DNA from: Theobroma cacao
Lineage: Eukaryota > Streptophyta > Magnoliopsida > Malvales > Malvaceae
Length of the DNA: 64,000 nt
Assembly (NCBI RefSeq): GCF_000208745.1
Contig: NC_030854.1
Location: forward strand, 29,617,300 to 29,681,299
Direction: 5' to 3'
The translations under genes were made by a program, and so were the position numbers. This document shows positions 26,151-38,600 of the stretch, piece by piece (the stretch's first letter is position 1; every line of letters begins with the position of its first letter). A model generated the notes under the pieces. The model searched no databases and was not told the origin of the DNA. It was given only the letters and a program-made list of their open reading frames with translations.

Positions 26151-26940
26151 ATTGTTGTAACCCTTTGTTCATCTTGGCACCAAATCCCCTACGTGCATGT
26201 ATGTGTGTATGTATAATTGGCCATTTTATGTTTTGATACCTGGGAGGTGAGCAAAATCTTTTACCACTTGAGCTATGTTTTGTTGTATGGCACATGGATG
26301 TTTGCAAAGGGTGAAAGCAAAACTCCTGAATTCAATCATGAATTTGTAGGGTACGAAGCTTTGTATTGATGGAGTGTTTGTAGGGTTAGGGAATCAGTTT
26401 AATGCATCTGTCCCCACTCCCCAGAACTAATTTGGTCAGACAGTAGTGAGGCATGGCAAGTACACGTGACATGGAGTGGGAGGGATGGCTTTTTTTCTCC
26501 ATTGAAGCTCCACGTCTGGCCTTGGCTATCATGGAGGCAATGGTGGATGAGCCCACTTCTTGGTGGATGGATCCAGCAACCCTATTCACTTGAGTGAATA
26601 CGGTTTGGTTCCGGTTCGAATAAACTTGAGTACCTCAATCTAATGGAGTTTTTTGCTCAAAACCAACACTACACTACACTACAGGGAGTTAAACGAAAAG
26701 TTGGAAACCATGTGGGGTTTTATGTTAATTCTACTCAAACTATAAGGATGATTTTGTTGTTTTCCCAAAATAATTAAAAAATGGTTTCCTGAAATATGTT
26801 GGTATGTACTGTTTTTGTTTTGGATCTAGTTAAAAAAACAAAAGGAAAAAAGAGTCCTCCGCATGGGAAAATAGTAAAATCAAATTAAAAAAAAAAAGAG
26901 AAAAAGTACTAATAAAATTCTCAGAGAAGTTCGGGACAGG
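26151..26940. other. Intergenic region between the ARIADNE gene and PIE1
   Basis: No gene is seen. Short open frames on both strands have no recognisable similarity. The last 100 bases are purine-rich and lead into the PIE1 leader. The promoter of PIE1 should lie here, but no clear TATA box is visible. Confidence 0.45.
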
Positions 26941-27370
26941 TGGAGAGCTACGATGGGTGGGAGCAACAAATAACAATGGTCACCGATGCACAATACAGAA
27001 ATCTGATAACATAACCCTACTAAAGATCCCCTCCCCGATCTCTTTCTCTCTCCATATCTCGCCGTCACCGTCACCACCACCACCAGCGGCTGCTACCACC
27101 GGAACCTGCTCTCCAGGGAGGGGTCCGGGTCTCCCTTCTATGTTTGCATGTACGTTTTTTTTTTAAAAATATTTTATATTTATATATGCGTGTTTTTCTT
27201 TCTCTTTTCTTTAATAAAAAAAAGCGAATCTCATAGCAAGTTTATGGGCTGAAAATGCCAGTGGTCCGTCTAGCTTTAGGTTACCTCTCGCTAGAAACTC
27301 AAACCCATCTGAGTTTTTCACAGTTTGGTTTGCTTTACTTCGTTTCTTCTAGTTTCTTCTCCAAACCGAG
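26941..27370 (+). other. PIE1: Probable 5' leader exon of PIE1
   Basis: A CT-rich, relatively GC-rich stretch (27010-27140, with CACCGTCACC and CCACCACCAC words) is followed by further CT-rich sequence ending in CCGAG and a GTAAAA donor at 27371. An alternative donor is GTACGT at about 27149. The matching acceptor is probably CCTGCAG at 29577-29583, 43 bases before the start codon. This is inferred from composition and splice consensus. Confidence 0.4.
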
Positions 27371-28140
27371 GTAAAATGGTTCCCTGAATTCGTGGGTAGG
27401 GCTGCTTTCATCTCTTTGATTTTTTTTCTGGTTTGCTTTACCTTACCTCTCGTAGAAACAGAATGGGCTGATTTTTTTCTGCCTTGGTTTACAGCTTACA
27501 GTTATCTTGAATTACTATGAATTTTTTGCTTAAATTGAGTCCTCCGTTAAAGTGGGAATTTGTAATTATTTATTATTTGGGCTGCTTTTTTTCATTGATA
27601 AATCTTGTGAATGAAGGCTGATGAATTCGGTTTGTTGTGGTTTGGCATATAAGGGTGCTCGTGAGAATTCGTTCTGCGGTCATGTTTGAATATCTCTTTT
27701 AATAATAACCAGTTGCTATAGAGATTAGGGTTATAACTGGCTTGCATGTTGCTCAATCACTTCTAATTAGCTATTTTTGTGATAATTTTCGTGGGGAGAA
27801 TAACTTTGAAATTCTTGTGGGGGGCTTTAGTTAACAAAAATGGAGTTTCACAAGAATGAACTAATGTGTACAGTAGGTGACTTCAAGATGGATGACTTGC
27901 ATATAAGAGGACTGCTGTCTAAATGATGTTTTTTGGTTGTTTCAAATATTTCTGCGCAAAGGTCTTATAACACATGTTGATGGAGTTACTGTTTGCTAGG
28001 CTGAAAATGGCTGCTTAGTTATAGCAAATTTGGATAAACAATGTCATATCTGGTATTTATCGTCACCTGATGGATCATTAAATACTTGATATTCTTTGTT
28101 GTTCCTTTATAATTTTGGTTGGTTAAAAGATAGAATGATT

Positions 28141-28212
28141 TCTACTGATATTAGGCTTCTTATAGATGAAGAATCATTTCTACTGATATTAGGCATCTTA
28201 TAGATGAACAAG
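28141..28212. repeat. Tandem repeat, two 38-base copies, in the PIE1 leader intron
   Basis: TCTACTGATATTAGGCTTCT at 28141 recurs as TCTACTGATATTAGGCATCT at 28179, and each is followed by TATAGATGAA. No function is suggested. Confidence 0.8.
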
Positions 28213-29626
28213 TTGACTATGTTTACTTCATGTCAAGAATTACAATGTCAAGTTTCAGTTTTAACAGTTTGTAGATACTGTTACTAGTTACTTTAGTCTT
28301 AACCCTATTTTTTTTTTTTCAATTGTAAGTATATTGCTAAGCGTAATTGATTGTCCTTGATGACTGCTAACAAGGAATGAAGCTTGATTTTTTGCACCTA
28401 ATGTCTACTGCTAATCATCTTTTATGCGAAAAAGAAACAAAAAGAGAAAATGTTTCGGATTTGTGATACTATCATGCATCTAACCTTACTTTTGGACCTA
28501 AACTGGAGCTGTTGGTTACCCACAATTAAGCAGCATAATAATTCTGTTTGAGTCTTTTCCATTATCCTTCAGTTATGGATAGAAAAACAAAAAAAATCAT
28601 CTTTTTTGCCAGCGGTGAAGTGGAAATCCGAAAAGAAACCAAAATAGATCCCAAAATAACTTGTTTAATGTCTTGAATAGGGGGGAAATCTTAGCATGAT
28701 GAGAGTTCCTTCATTCTGGATTATTTAAATATAATTCTTCTAAAGCTGTGTAATTTTAGTGTATGTTTTTGGCATGCTAATGAGTGTTTTTGGGTTATGT
28801 CTCATAGTTGTGGTGGATGTTTTGTTAAATTGAAGAAGTTTGCTAGAATGTATAGAAAATAATAACTTTAGGGCGTTGCCACAAATAGCAAATAATAAAC
28901 CAACATCATGAAATTGGAATCTTTGATTTTCAGTAATCTGTGGTTCTGTTATTCTTATACTACAAATAGGGATTGGTAGGACCCTTTTTGGAATCTTTGT
29001 GTTGCATCTGACTGTAGGTAGTTGTGTCTCTCCACAAAAGAGGTTCCAAGTAAATATCCTTTCTGTTCCGTGTTAGCTATTAGAGAGATAGAGAGAGAGG
29101 ATAATGCAAGTCCATCATTGGCAGTCTTGCATGTGAGTATCTTGGAAACTCTCCTTATATGTCTAGAAAGCTTGGCTATCAGTCTTTCTCTTACAATCAA
29201 AATGAAAAAGAAGATATTTTTGGACTGTGAATTAAGGTGATAATTGTATACAATCTAGACATTGATTTTTGATGAACTAGAGCCTGTCAGAAGGTCTATT
29301 CAATTCGTAGAAACACCAAATTATGTGACTCAGGATGTAGTATGGTGCAAAGGAAGTGAAAAATGCTTGCTTATTGTCAGCAACTGAATAACATATGTAA
29401 ATTAACTATGCTGTCATGGAGGTTCATGGCTATTTGAATCAATATAGTTTACATCATTTTATGTGAAAAATACCATCTTACATTTTTATGAACTATTGTC
29501 TATGCATTCTATTGAAATTGACCATTAATTTTTGGTACTTGACTGATTCATACAGTGATACTTTGGCTCCACTTTTCCTGCAGTCCTTCTCTATGCAAAT
29601 CATGATATAGGTAGTACGAGTACATA

Positions 29627-32600
29627 ATGGCTTCTAAGGGACCAAGGTCTAAGCTCGAGCATGAGACAAGAGCTAGGCGTCAAAAGGTAATAGTTTCTTA
29701 GGTTTTTATAGCTCTCTTTTCTGGTCTCTTATATTGTTATTGTTGTTATTGATGTCATTGTGCGTTGTGCACTTGTGGATGCACATACATGCATGTAGAA
29801 ACTTTTTACTGTAAAAAAGCTTAAAGATGAAATCTTTGTGGAGGCTTGGTGCTTAGAGTGAATTTATGTTGAGTATGTGCTTGACTGTCATGAACTTTTT
29901 GTTGCATCTTAGTTTCTAAATCAATTTTGGCTGCAAGCAATCAGTTCTTTGCTATTTTTGTGACTATAACTGTATTGAAAAGATAAACTTTTGTTTTAAT
30001 TGAGAAAATTTTATATCAAAGCATCAATAATTGATAACTAATTAGATATGTGTTTATCTTAGAATTCTTGTAATTATCTTGTGGCATCTAGAAATAAAAT
30101 AATTTTATGTAGTATGTACAAGTCTAAAACTCTGATAAATTAGATACCTTTTATCCATCTGCTTGTTATTATATTTATCCTAATGGGAAAGCCCCATTCA
30201 TTAATAATGGAAAATATTTTTTCTGATTGGTCAAAGAAAGTAGAAGTAAAAAGCAAATTTTAACATTATTCTTGTTAGATGTTCAACACTTTTTTATTCA
30301 ATTTTAGTAATCAAACAAGATTCAGACCTTGATAGAGCTGGAGGTTGACATTTAAATGAACTGTGCCTCAGAAGTTGCTTAAAGCTTTTGAGTGTGTTTC
30401 CAATTGAATAACTTTTGGTTCTTGAAATAACTTTCAGGAAGTTAGTTTGTGTGTTTTCTGGTGTTTGGAATGCTGAATGAAAACAAAACAAAGGATGCTA
30501 TTTTCTGTTCAATAGAAATATAGAAAGGAAATCGAGGAAAACTTTCGGACTTTAACTTGGGAAGTTATTTTCCATTAGAATTTGCTCTGCCCTGCCAAGA
30601 GGAGGGAAAGACCCTTAACAAAGGCTGTTCTTGCTGAATTTTCATCATTGTTCAACTCAAACATTGAATTGAATGGATCACAAGAATTTTCCTGCTGTTT
30701 CTTTAAAGGAAATATGAAAAAATTTCTATAAGCAGATCTTAATGCTCGTGATCTTGGTTTCCCTTTAACTAGATTTGAACATCACTTTTTCACTTTGTTT
30801 CTTGGAAAAATTTGTAATTACTGGTTAGATTGGTGCTCTTTCTGCAAATTTATTAAAATTGCTGGCTTTTTCTTTGGTGCATTTATAAGGTTGATTATTT
30901 CTGATCTAAGATGTTATTTTGGTCTTGAATTACCTTTTTAGTGCATTATGTTTTATTCTTATGCTTTTCAGTTCAGAAAAAAGGAAAAAATAGTAATTGT
31001 TGTTTATTTTAACAAAAATCCAATTTTATGTCCACTTCTTAACTTTAACAAGCATTTAAAAATTTTAAGTTTTTTGTTACTATGTGAAACAACAGAAGTG
31101 ATTTTCCATGAACCATAGGCAGTATAGGAACTAAACCAGGAATGGGTACTGAGAACACTATCTCATGTAACTGTTAATAATTGTTTATAAATTTATGTTT
31201 ATAAGTCTTATAGTTAGGTTGGATTTTTAGCAAAGCATGTAGAAATGTTGTGGTTGAAATTATCTGTCCTAATTTTTTGAAGGAACTCACTGCACATTGA
31301 GGCAGATTTGATTGTTTTGTTTGTGCTTGGTCATATGCTTCTTTGCTAGTAATGCATGTGCCCAATTCTTTGGTATATAACGAATTAATATGAAAATGAA
31401 CACACCTAAAATCTTAAAATTCACTTTTACAAATGTAAAAAACATTGAAAAACAGCATGTTGTGTTAGTTAATTATTTGGCTCACATATTACTTGGACTA
31501 AGGTCATAAGATGTTGCTGATCTGTGGATTGTTTCATTATTACCCAACACTTGATTTTCAATGCCTTGTGTGTTGTTAAAGGCCCAAGATCGACAAAGAA
31601 GCTTACGTTTAAGCAATCAAATTTTGTAATAAACCTACATTAACTATAACCTGTTCATTCCCTTAATCCAAAGCTAGTTGAGTTAGCTACTTCTATTTCT
31701 GTCCCCAAAACTCTCCAGTGAAGGTTATGCTCTTCTGTTTCTTTTCTTCCTTCCAGTCATTGCTTGGACTGCTTTTATCCATCTTCATCCTTTCCGTTGG
31801 GAGCAAACTGTTGTTTTAAACTGGTGAATTACTATGCCTGTACTAGACATGACAAACAATGTCTTTCCTTTAACTTTAAATTGTTTGGTGCAATCTCTTC
31901 CTCCTTTTCAAGGAAAAACTTTTGGTGATTTTGAATAATATGAACATTGCATATATGAGTCCATACTCCACTAAAGATTTTTTTTATTTGATTAATTATG
32001 CATATGGACATTCATGGAATTGATTAATTAAGATACTGAATGATTGTCCTGATTTTGTATTATGTCTGTGGGAGAATCCTCCAGATTTATGCTTCAAGCT
32101 GGTAATTATCCAGTCAGATTGTGTAGATGTTATGTATTCAAGTAATGGTTGATTGTTAACATTTTACTTAATTTTGTTTTAGGCTCTTGAAGCACCTAGA
32201 GAGCCCCAGCGTCCTAAAACTCATTGGGATCATGTTTTAGAGGAAATGGTCTGGTTGTCAAAGGTAATTCACTAACTTATGCCTCTGAACCTTGCCATTG
32301 TCAATGCATAAATCTAAAATGTTACTTATTTTAGCTTTGTCATTTCATGTCCACATTTCCTCACGTTATTTGCTTGCATGCATCTCCTTGCAGTGGGATA
32401 TAAAACAGTCGCCATGCTGTCCTCTCTTGCTAACTGAATTGGATTTTGACAGGACTTTGAGTCTGAGAGGAAATGGAAATTGGCTCAGGCGAAGAAGGTT
32501 GCATTAAGAGCCAGCAAGGGCATGTTGGACCAGGCCACCAGGGGAGAAAAGAAGTTGAAGGTTTCTTTTTTCTTTTCCTCTCTTACTAAACTAAAAAATA

Positions 32601-35600
32601 GTAGTTCTTTAACATATCATGTACCAAGGATTGAGTTTTGTTTGTATTAAAAAATGAACACAAGCCATCTTGGTATAATTGAGTTCATCTTGTTTTACCC
32701 TGTTAATTTGTTAAATCTAGCATGCAATTGTAATCAGGAAGAGGAACAGCGGTTGCGAAAAGTTGCACTTAATATTTCTAAGGACGTGAAGAAATTCTGG
32801 ATGAAGATAGAGAAACTGGCAAGTCATAATACTTTGATATTCTATAAGTCCTTCCAATTTCTTAATATCAAGAATCTTATTTCTCCATTTTACTTTGTAA
32901 TTCCAGGTGCTTTACAAGCATCAAATGGAGCTTGATGAGAAAAAGAAAAAGGCACTTGATAAACAGCTTGAATTTCTTTTAGGGCAAACTGAGAGGTTGC
33001 TTTTTTACCCTAAATCTCATTACCTTCATTAAAGAAAAGTGGGATGATATTCATTGTGGATATTTTAGGTACTCAACAATGTTGGCAGAAAATTTAGTGG
33101 ACCCACACAGGCCTGTGCAACAATGTCCTGCTCAGCATCAACTAAATTCTCCTGGTAAAGCAGATATGAATGATTTTGGTGAACCTCTGGAATTGAATGC
33201 TGGTAACCAGAATGTCTTAGTTTTGTCATTTAATAATAACTGCTTTCTTAACCAAAATACTCTAAACACTTGCCTCATGAAACCTCTCTTGGTATTATTG
33301 CAGATGCTGATGAAGATTTTGATGTGCACTCTGAAGAAGAATCAGTGAGTACTTTTGTTTTTATTAAAGAATTTCCTTTTTATCTTCACTTTTATAATTA
33401 GTGTGAAATGTATGCCTTTCTCCTTGGTTTTTTGCTATAAAAAAACTCTTTATGATGCATCCTATTATGTTGTGTCATTTGGTAATTGATGACAAAGGAT
33501 TATGATGCTTTTGAGTGACAAATCATATCAGGCACATGCTGAAGTTTATTTTTTACAGATTAAATTTTTTCTTTTGATAAAATAGTGAAAAGGGAAAAGG
33601 AAAGAAAATTGTGGGTCTGTTGGACTAAAAGAAATGACTTGGTGTTAGTCCTGTAAACATAAAATTTTCTATGAAATTTTTGTAGATATTTTGTTTATTT
33701 TCTTGCTTTTAAATCGTCATGCTGTGTGGTCTGACAATATTCTTTTCATGATGATTTTGTTTTAGGAAGATGATGAGCAAACAATAGAGGAAGATGAGGC
33801 TCTTATAACTGCAGAAGAAAGACAAGAAGAATTGGCAGCTTTGAACAGTGAAATTGATCTTCCACTTGAGGAGCTCCTTAAACGTTATGATGTGGAAAGA
33901 GGTGAATCATTACTGTTTTACACTATTATTTTTCTTCTTTCTCTACCTTGCCTTCTTTATTTTTGGGGGAGGGATTGATTGTTTTATTCTTTGTTTTTTT
34001 TTTCTTATGTGATAAAGGTTAATGTGATAAATTAGTGGCTGAAGTATGTGATTGTGTGCAGCCATTTATGTAACTTTGCACCCTTCTTTTCGCACTTGTA
34101 TTGTTAGTTACATTGATCTTTTTTGGTAAAAAAATGTAGTATGTTGATTAATGTAAATTTTCACAGTTAGCAGAGAAAGTAGTCCAGAAAAGAGGGAGGA
34201 TGCGATTGAGTCAATATCAGTGAAAGACAATAACAGTAAGGATGAGAAGTTGTTTATGAGTTTTGTTAATTGTGCCACATGTATGTAAAGATGTGCCTGA
34301 AAAATGTGCAATTTTTAATTTTTCACAGGCAATGGGAACTGTTTTTCTGCTTCCAGTAAAATTGACACAACCAACTCGCTTGATCGTCGTTCTGTAAGTT
34401 GTATGTGTTTGTGGTTGTTGTTGTCAAATTGCCAAGCAGGTTCATGGCTCAATATAATATATATTTGCTTATTATTATAGAATGAAAGCAACGGTGGTTT
34501 GTCATTAGACATTGAGGCATCTCCCCCCAGAAATCTGTCAGAAAGCTCTGGGGAGCTAGCCAAAGAAGATGTTCCATATGATTTCAGCGACGAACAGGTT
34601 AGACAGCAGTACAGAATATTCAATCTAAGCTTAATTATTAGTTCACTTTTTTTTGTTTCATTTTTTCTTCAATGTTTTATTTTTATAAAATGCTAATGTT
34701 TTTATTTGGTTTTATTTCACAATATGCAGGAAGATGGTGATTTTACCCTTGCCGGAGAAGAGAAGGTATATAATATGGTAGCATACTTGTTCTCTTATTT
34801 TTTGTTTATGGATTCTCTTTTCTGTTCTGATACCAAAGGAAGGCAGCTTTATAATGGCTATGTTGTTTGTGGGGGATGCCTGTCGTCAGAGTTTTCTACT
34901 CTAGTTCAGATGCTGCATTGTTTTAGTATATTAACAACTAAAAAGTTGTGGGGTTCAGTTGTTTTGATATGATGAGTTGCAATTTTGCCAAAGAAATATG
35001 AGAATTTGTTACTTTTTGCTGATCTCTTACATGCTAATTTTGTGTTTAGATAGGTCTTTTGGTTTTAAATAAATTATGACTTACCAAAATGTCCCCCTTC
35101 AAGGAAAAGAAAGGGATGTTCACATTCAAGTTGACATTGTAATTGCGGTTTTGTTCTTTCTCCTTATTTTATGAAGCTTTATTTTGTTTTTGCTATGATA
35201 TGTTATTGTGTACTCCATTTGGGAAAATGTTTGCTTTAAGCAAGATAAAAGTTTCATCCAAGTTATCTGAACACATAATGTTGTAGCTGTTGGAGGGAAG
35301 GGTGTATCTAATATTTTGTCTGAACCATTTGTTTTGTCCTCTCTGTGTGTGTGTGTGTGTGTGTGTGGGAGGGGTGGTGGGTGTTCAGGTTTTGTTGGGG
35401 GAAGAGGAAGGGGGGTTTTTTGGGTGCTTTAGCTGTTTTTTGTACCTCTGGATTGCCTTTGCTTGGTGTAACATTGGTTCACATTTGGTGTGGATAGGCC
35501 ATGTCATATTCTACTACAGCAGCAAGGCGTGCTGAGTCTTTAGTACCATTCGCCCTTCTTTCCTATAATTTGTCCTCTTGATCTTTCCAAACTTTTATTT

Positions 35601-38600
35601 CAGAAGAAATCACAAAATTATAGGCTATTCTCTGTAAGAGTAAAGCATTTTGGTTGATTTTTCATCTAGATTTTCTGTTATGAAGCTCTCTTCTGTCCTG
35701 AAAATTTCTATTATTATCCCCTTTTCATCTCCAACGTAAGAACTATTCTTTGCCAGAAGAGTTATATTAGTGTATATCTTTCCTTGGCCAGAACTGATTA
35801 CAATTTTAAAACTTCTAATTGATATGCCCTCTTTCTGTTTTTTGCTTCCAATGGCTAGGATGATGAGACAACCCTGTCGGAGGAGGAGGAACTCGCAAAA
35901 GCAGATTCAAGTAATCCCATAGATGAGGTAAAGAGCAGATTCACTATGGCTTGTGTTTCTATGTCTCAATTTCCAGACCTTCTGGTGAAAAGTTCTTAGG
36001 TTGTTTGTATCCTAGCCTTAGTTGTTGAAGTTCTTGCATTCATTGTCCTTGGTTCTAGTTGTTAGTTGCTCTTAAATGTATCTTTTTTGCAGCTTGCGTT
36101 ACTGCAAAAGGAGAGTGAAATTCCCGTGGAAGAATTGCTTGCAAGGTATAAAAAGGTAGGTTAAAGGATTGTTTATTCTTATTGCAAGGAGTGTTTCTTA
36201 TCTTGTATTGATTTCTTTTTTCTTTATCATCCACATTTATCAAATAGGACTTCAGTGGTGATGACGTGTCTGGGGATGAATTGGAGTATGCCTCAGCTTT
36301 GTCAGAAGACCTCTTGGATTTGCCAGCACATCAAAATGTTGAAACAAGAGAGGAGGGTAGTGCTAAGGATGAAAATCTTGAAACCAGTGCTGGCTTGGGT
36401 GTGGTGCATCCCTCTGCTGAAGAGAGGGATGGAAGCCCTGATAGAAAACCAGAAGATGGAATGGAAAGTGAGATTAGAATTGCTGATGCTGCTGCTGCTG
36501 CAAGATCAGCACAACCAACAGGCAATACATTCTCAACTACTAATGTTCGTACAAAGTTTCCTTTTCTTCTCAAACACCCCCTTCGTGAATATCAGCATAT
36601 TGGCTTGGACTGGCTTGTTACAATGTATGAGAAAAGGTTAAATGGAATTCTAGCTGATGAAATGGGGCTTGGAAAGACAATCATGACAATTGCTCTGCTT
36701 GCACACCTAGCTTGTGAAAAGGGAATATGGGGTCCTCATCTCATTGTGGTTCCAACAAGTGTGATGCTTAACTGGGAAACTGAGTTTCTTAGATGGTGTC
36801 CTGCCTTCAAAATTCTGACATACTTTGGAAGTGCTAAAGAGCGCAAATTTAAGAGGCAGGGCTGGTTGAAACCAAACTCATTTCATGTATGCATAACGAC
36901 TTACAGACTGGTTATACAGGATTCTAAAGTCTTCAAGCGGAAGAAGTGGAAATACTTAATCTTGGATGAAGCTCATCTCATTAAAAACTGGAAGTCCCAA
37001 AGATGGCAAACTCTTTTGAACTTCAATTCAAAACGGCGTATCTTGTTGACTGGTACACCACTGCAGAATGATCTTATGGAACTCTGGTCACTAATGCATT
37101 TTCTAATGCCCCACATTTTTCAGTCTCATCAAGAATTCAAGGATTGGTTCAGTAATCCTATATCAGGGATGATAGATGGACAAGAAAGAGTGAACAAAGA
37201 GGTTGTTGATCGTTTGCATAATGTCCTCCGTCCATTTATACTGCGGCGATTGAAAAGGGATGTTGAAAAACAGCTTCCAATGAAACATGAGCATGTCATA
37301 TATTGTAGGCTCTCAAGAAGGCAGCGCAACTTGTATGAAGACTTTATTGCTAGCTCAGAGACACAAGCCACTCTTGCAAGTGCCAATTTTTTTGGGATGA
37401 TCAGCGTTATTATGCAACTTCGCAAAGTTTGTAATCATCCTGACTTATTTGAGGGACGTCCAATTGTGAGTTCTTTTGATATGGGTGGTATTGATATCCA
37501 ATTGAGTTCTTCCATTTGTTCAATTCTTTCACCTGGTCCATTTTCAACTGTAGATCTTAAGAATTTGGGAATTTTATTTACTGATCTTGATTTTAGCATG
37601 ACTTCTTGGGAGAGCGATGAAGTAGAAGCCCTGGCTACTCCATCAAATTTAATAGAAGAACGTGCTGACCAGGATAATCTTGAGGAAATTGGGACCTTTT
37701 CTAAACATCATAAGAGCTTGCGTGGGACAAATATATTTGAAGAGATTCGAAATGCTTTAAGGGAGGAGAGGTTAAGAGAAGCAAAACAACGAGCAGCATC
37801 AATTGCATGGTGGAATTCTTTGAGATGCCGGAAAAAACCAGTTTACTCGACAACATTATGCGAACTGCTCTCGGTGAAGCATCCTGCATTTGATATCCAC
37901 CATCAAAAAGCTGATCGTCGATCCTACTTGTACTCCTCTAGGCTTGCTGAGATTGTACTTTCGCCAGTTGAACGCTTCCAGGCAATGATTCATCTGGTTG
38001 AGTCTTTCATGTTTGCAATCCCAGCTGCACGGGCACCAGCACCAGTTTGTTGGTGCAGCAAAACAGGAACTTCTATGTTTTTGCACCCAACTTATGTAGA
38101 GAAATGTGCTGAAACTTTGTTACCCCTCGTAACACCTATTAGACCTGCACTTGTCAGGAGGCAAGTATACTTTCCTGACAAGCGGCTGATACAGTTTGAC
38201 TGTGGTAAGTTGCAGCAGCTGGCAGTTTTATTACGGAGATTGAAGTCTGAAGGTCATCGAGCATTAATATTTACCCAAATGACAAAGATGCTTGACATCT
38301 TGGAGGCTTTCATAAATTTGTATGGGTATACCTACATGCGTCTGGATGGATCCACTCAACCTGAGGAGCGGCAAACATTAATGCAACGATTCAACACAAA
38401 TCCTAAAATTTTTCTTTTCATCTTATCAACCCGTAGTGGAGGAGTTGGTATTAACCTTGTTGGGGCAGATACAGTTATCTTTTATGATAGTGATTGGAAT
38501 CCTGCCATGGATCAACAAGCTCAAGATCGCTGCCATCGAATTGGACAGACACGTGAAGTGCATATCTATCGTCTGATCAGTGAGAGCACCATTGAAGAGA

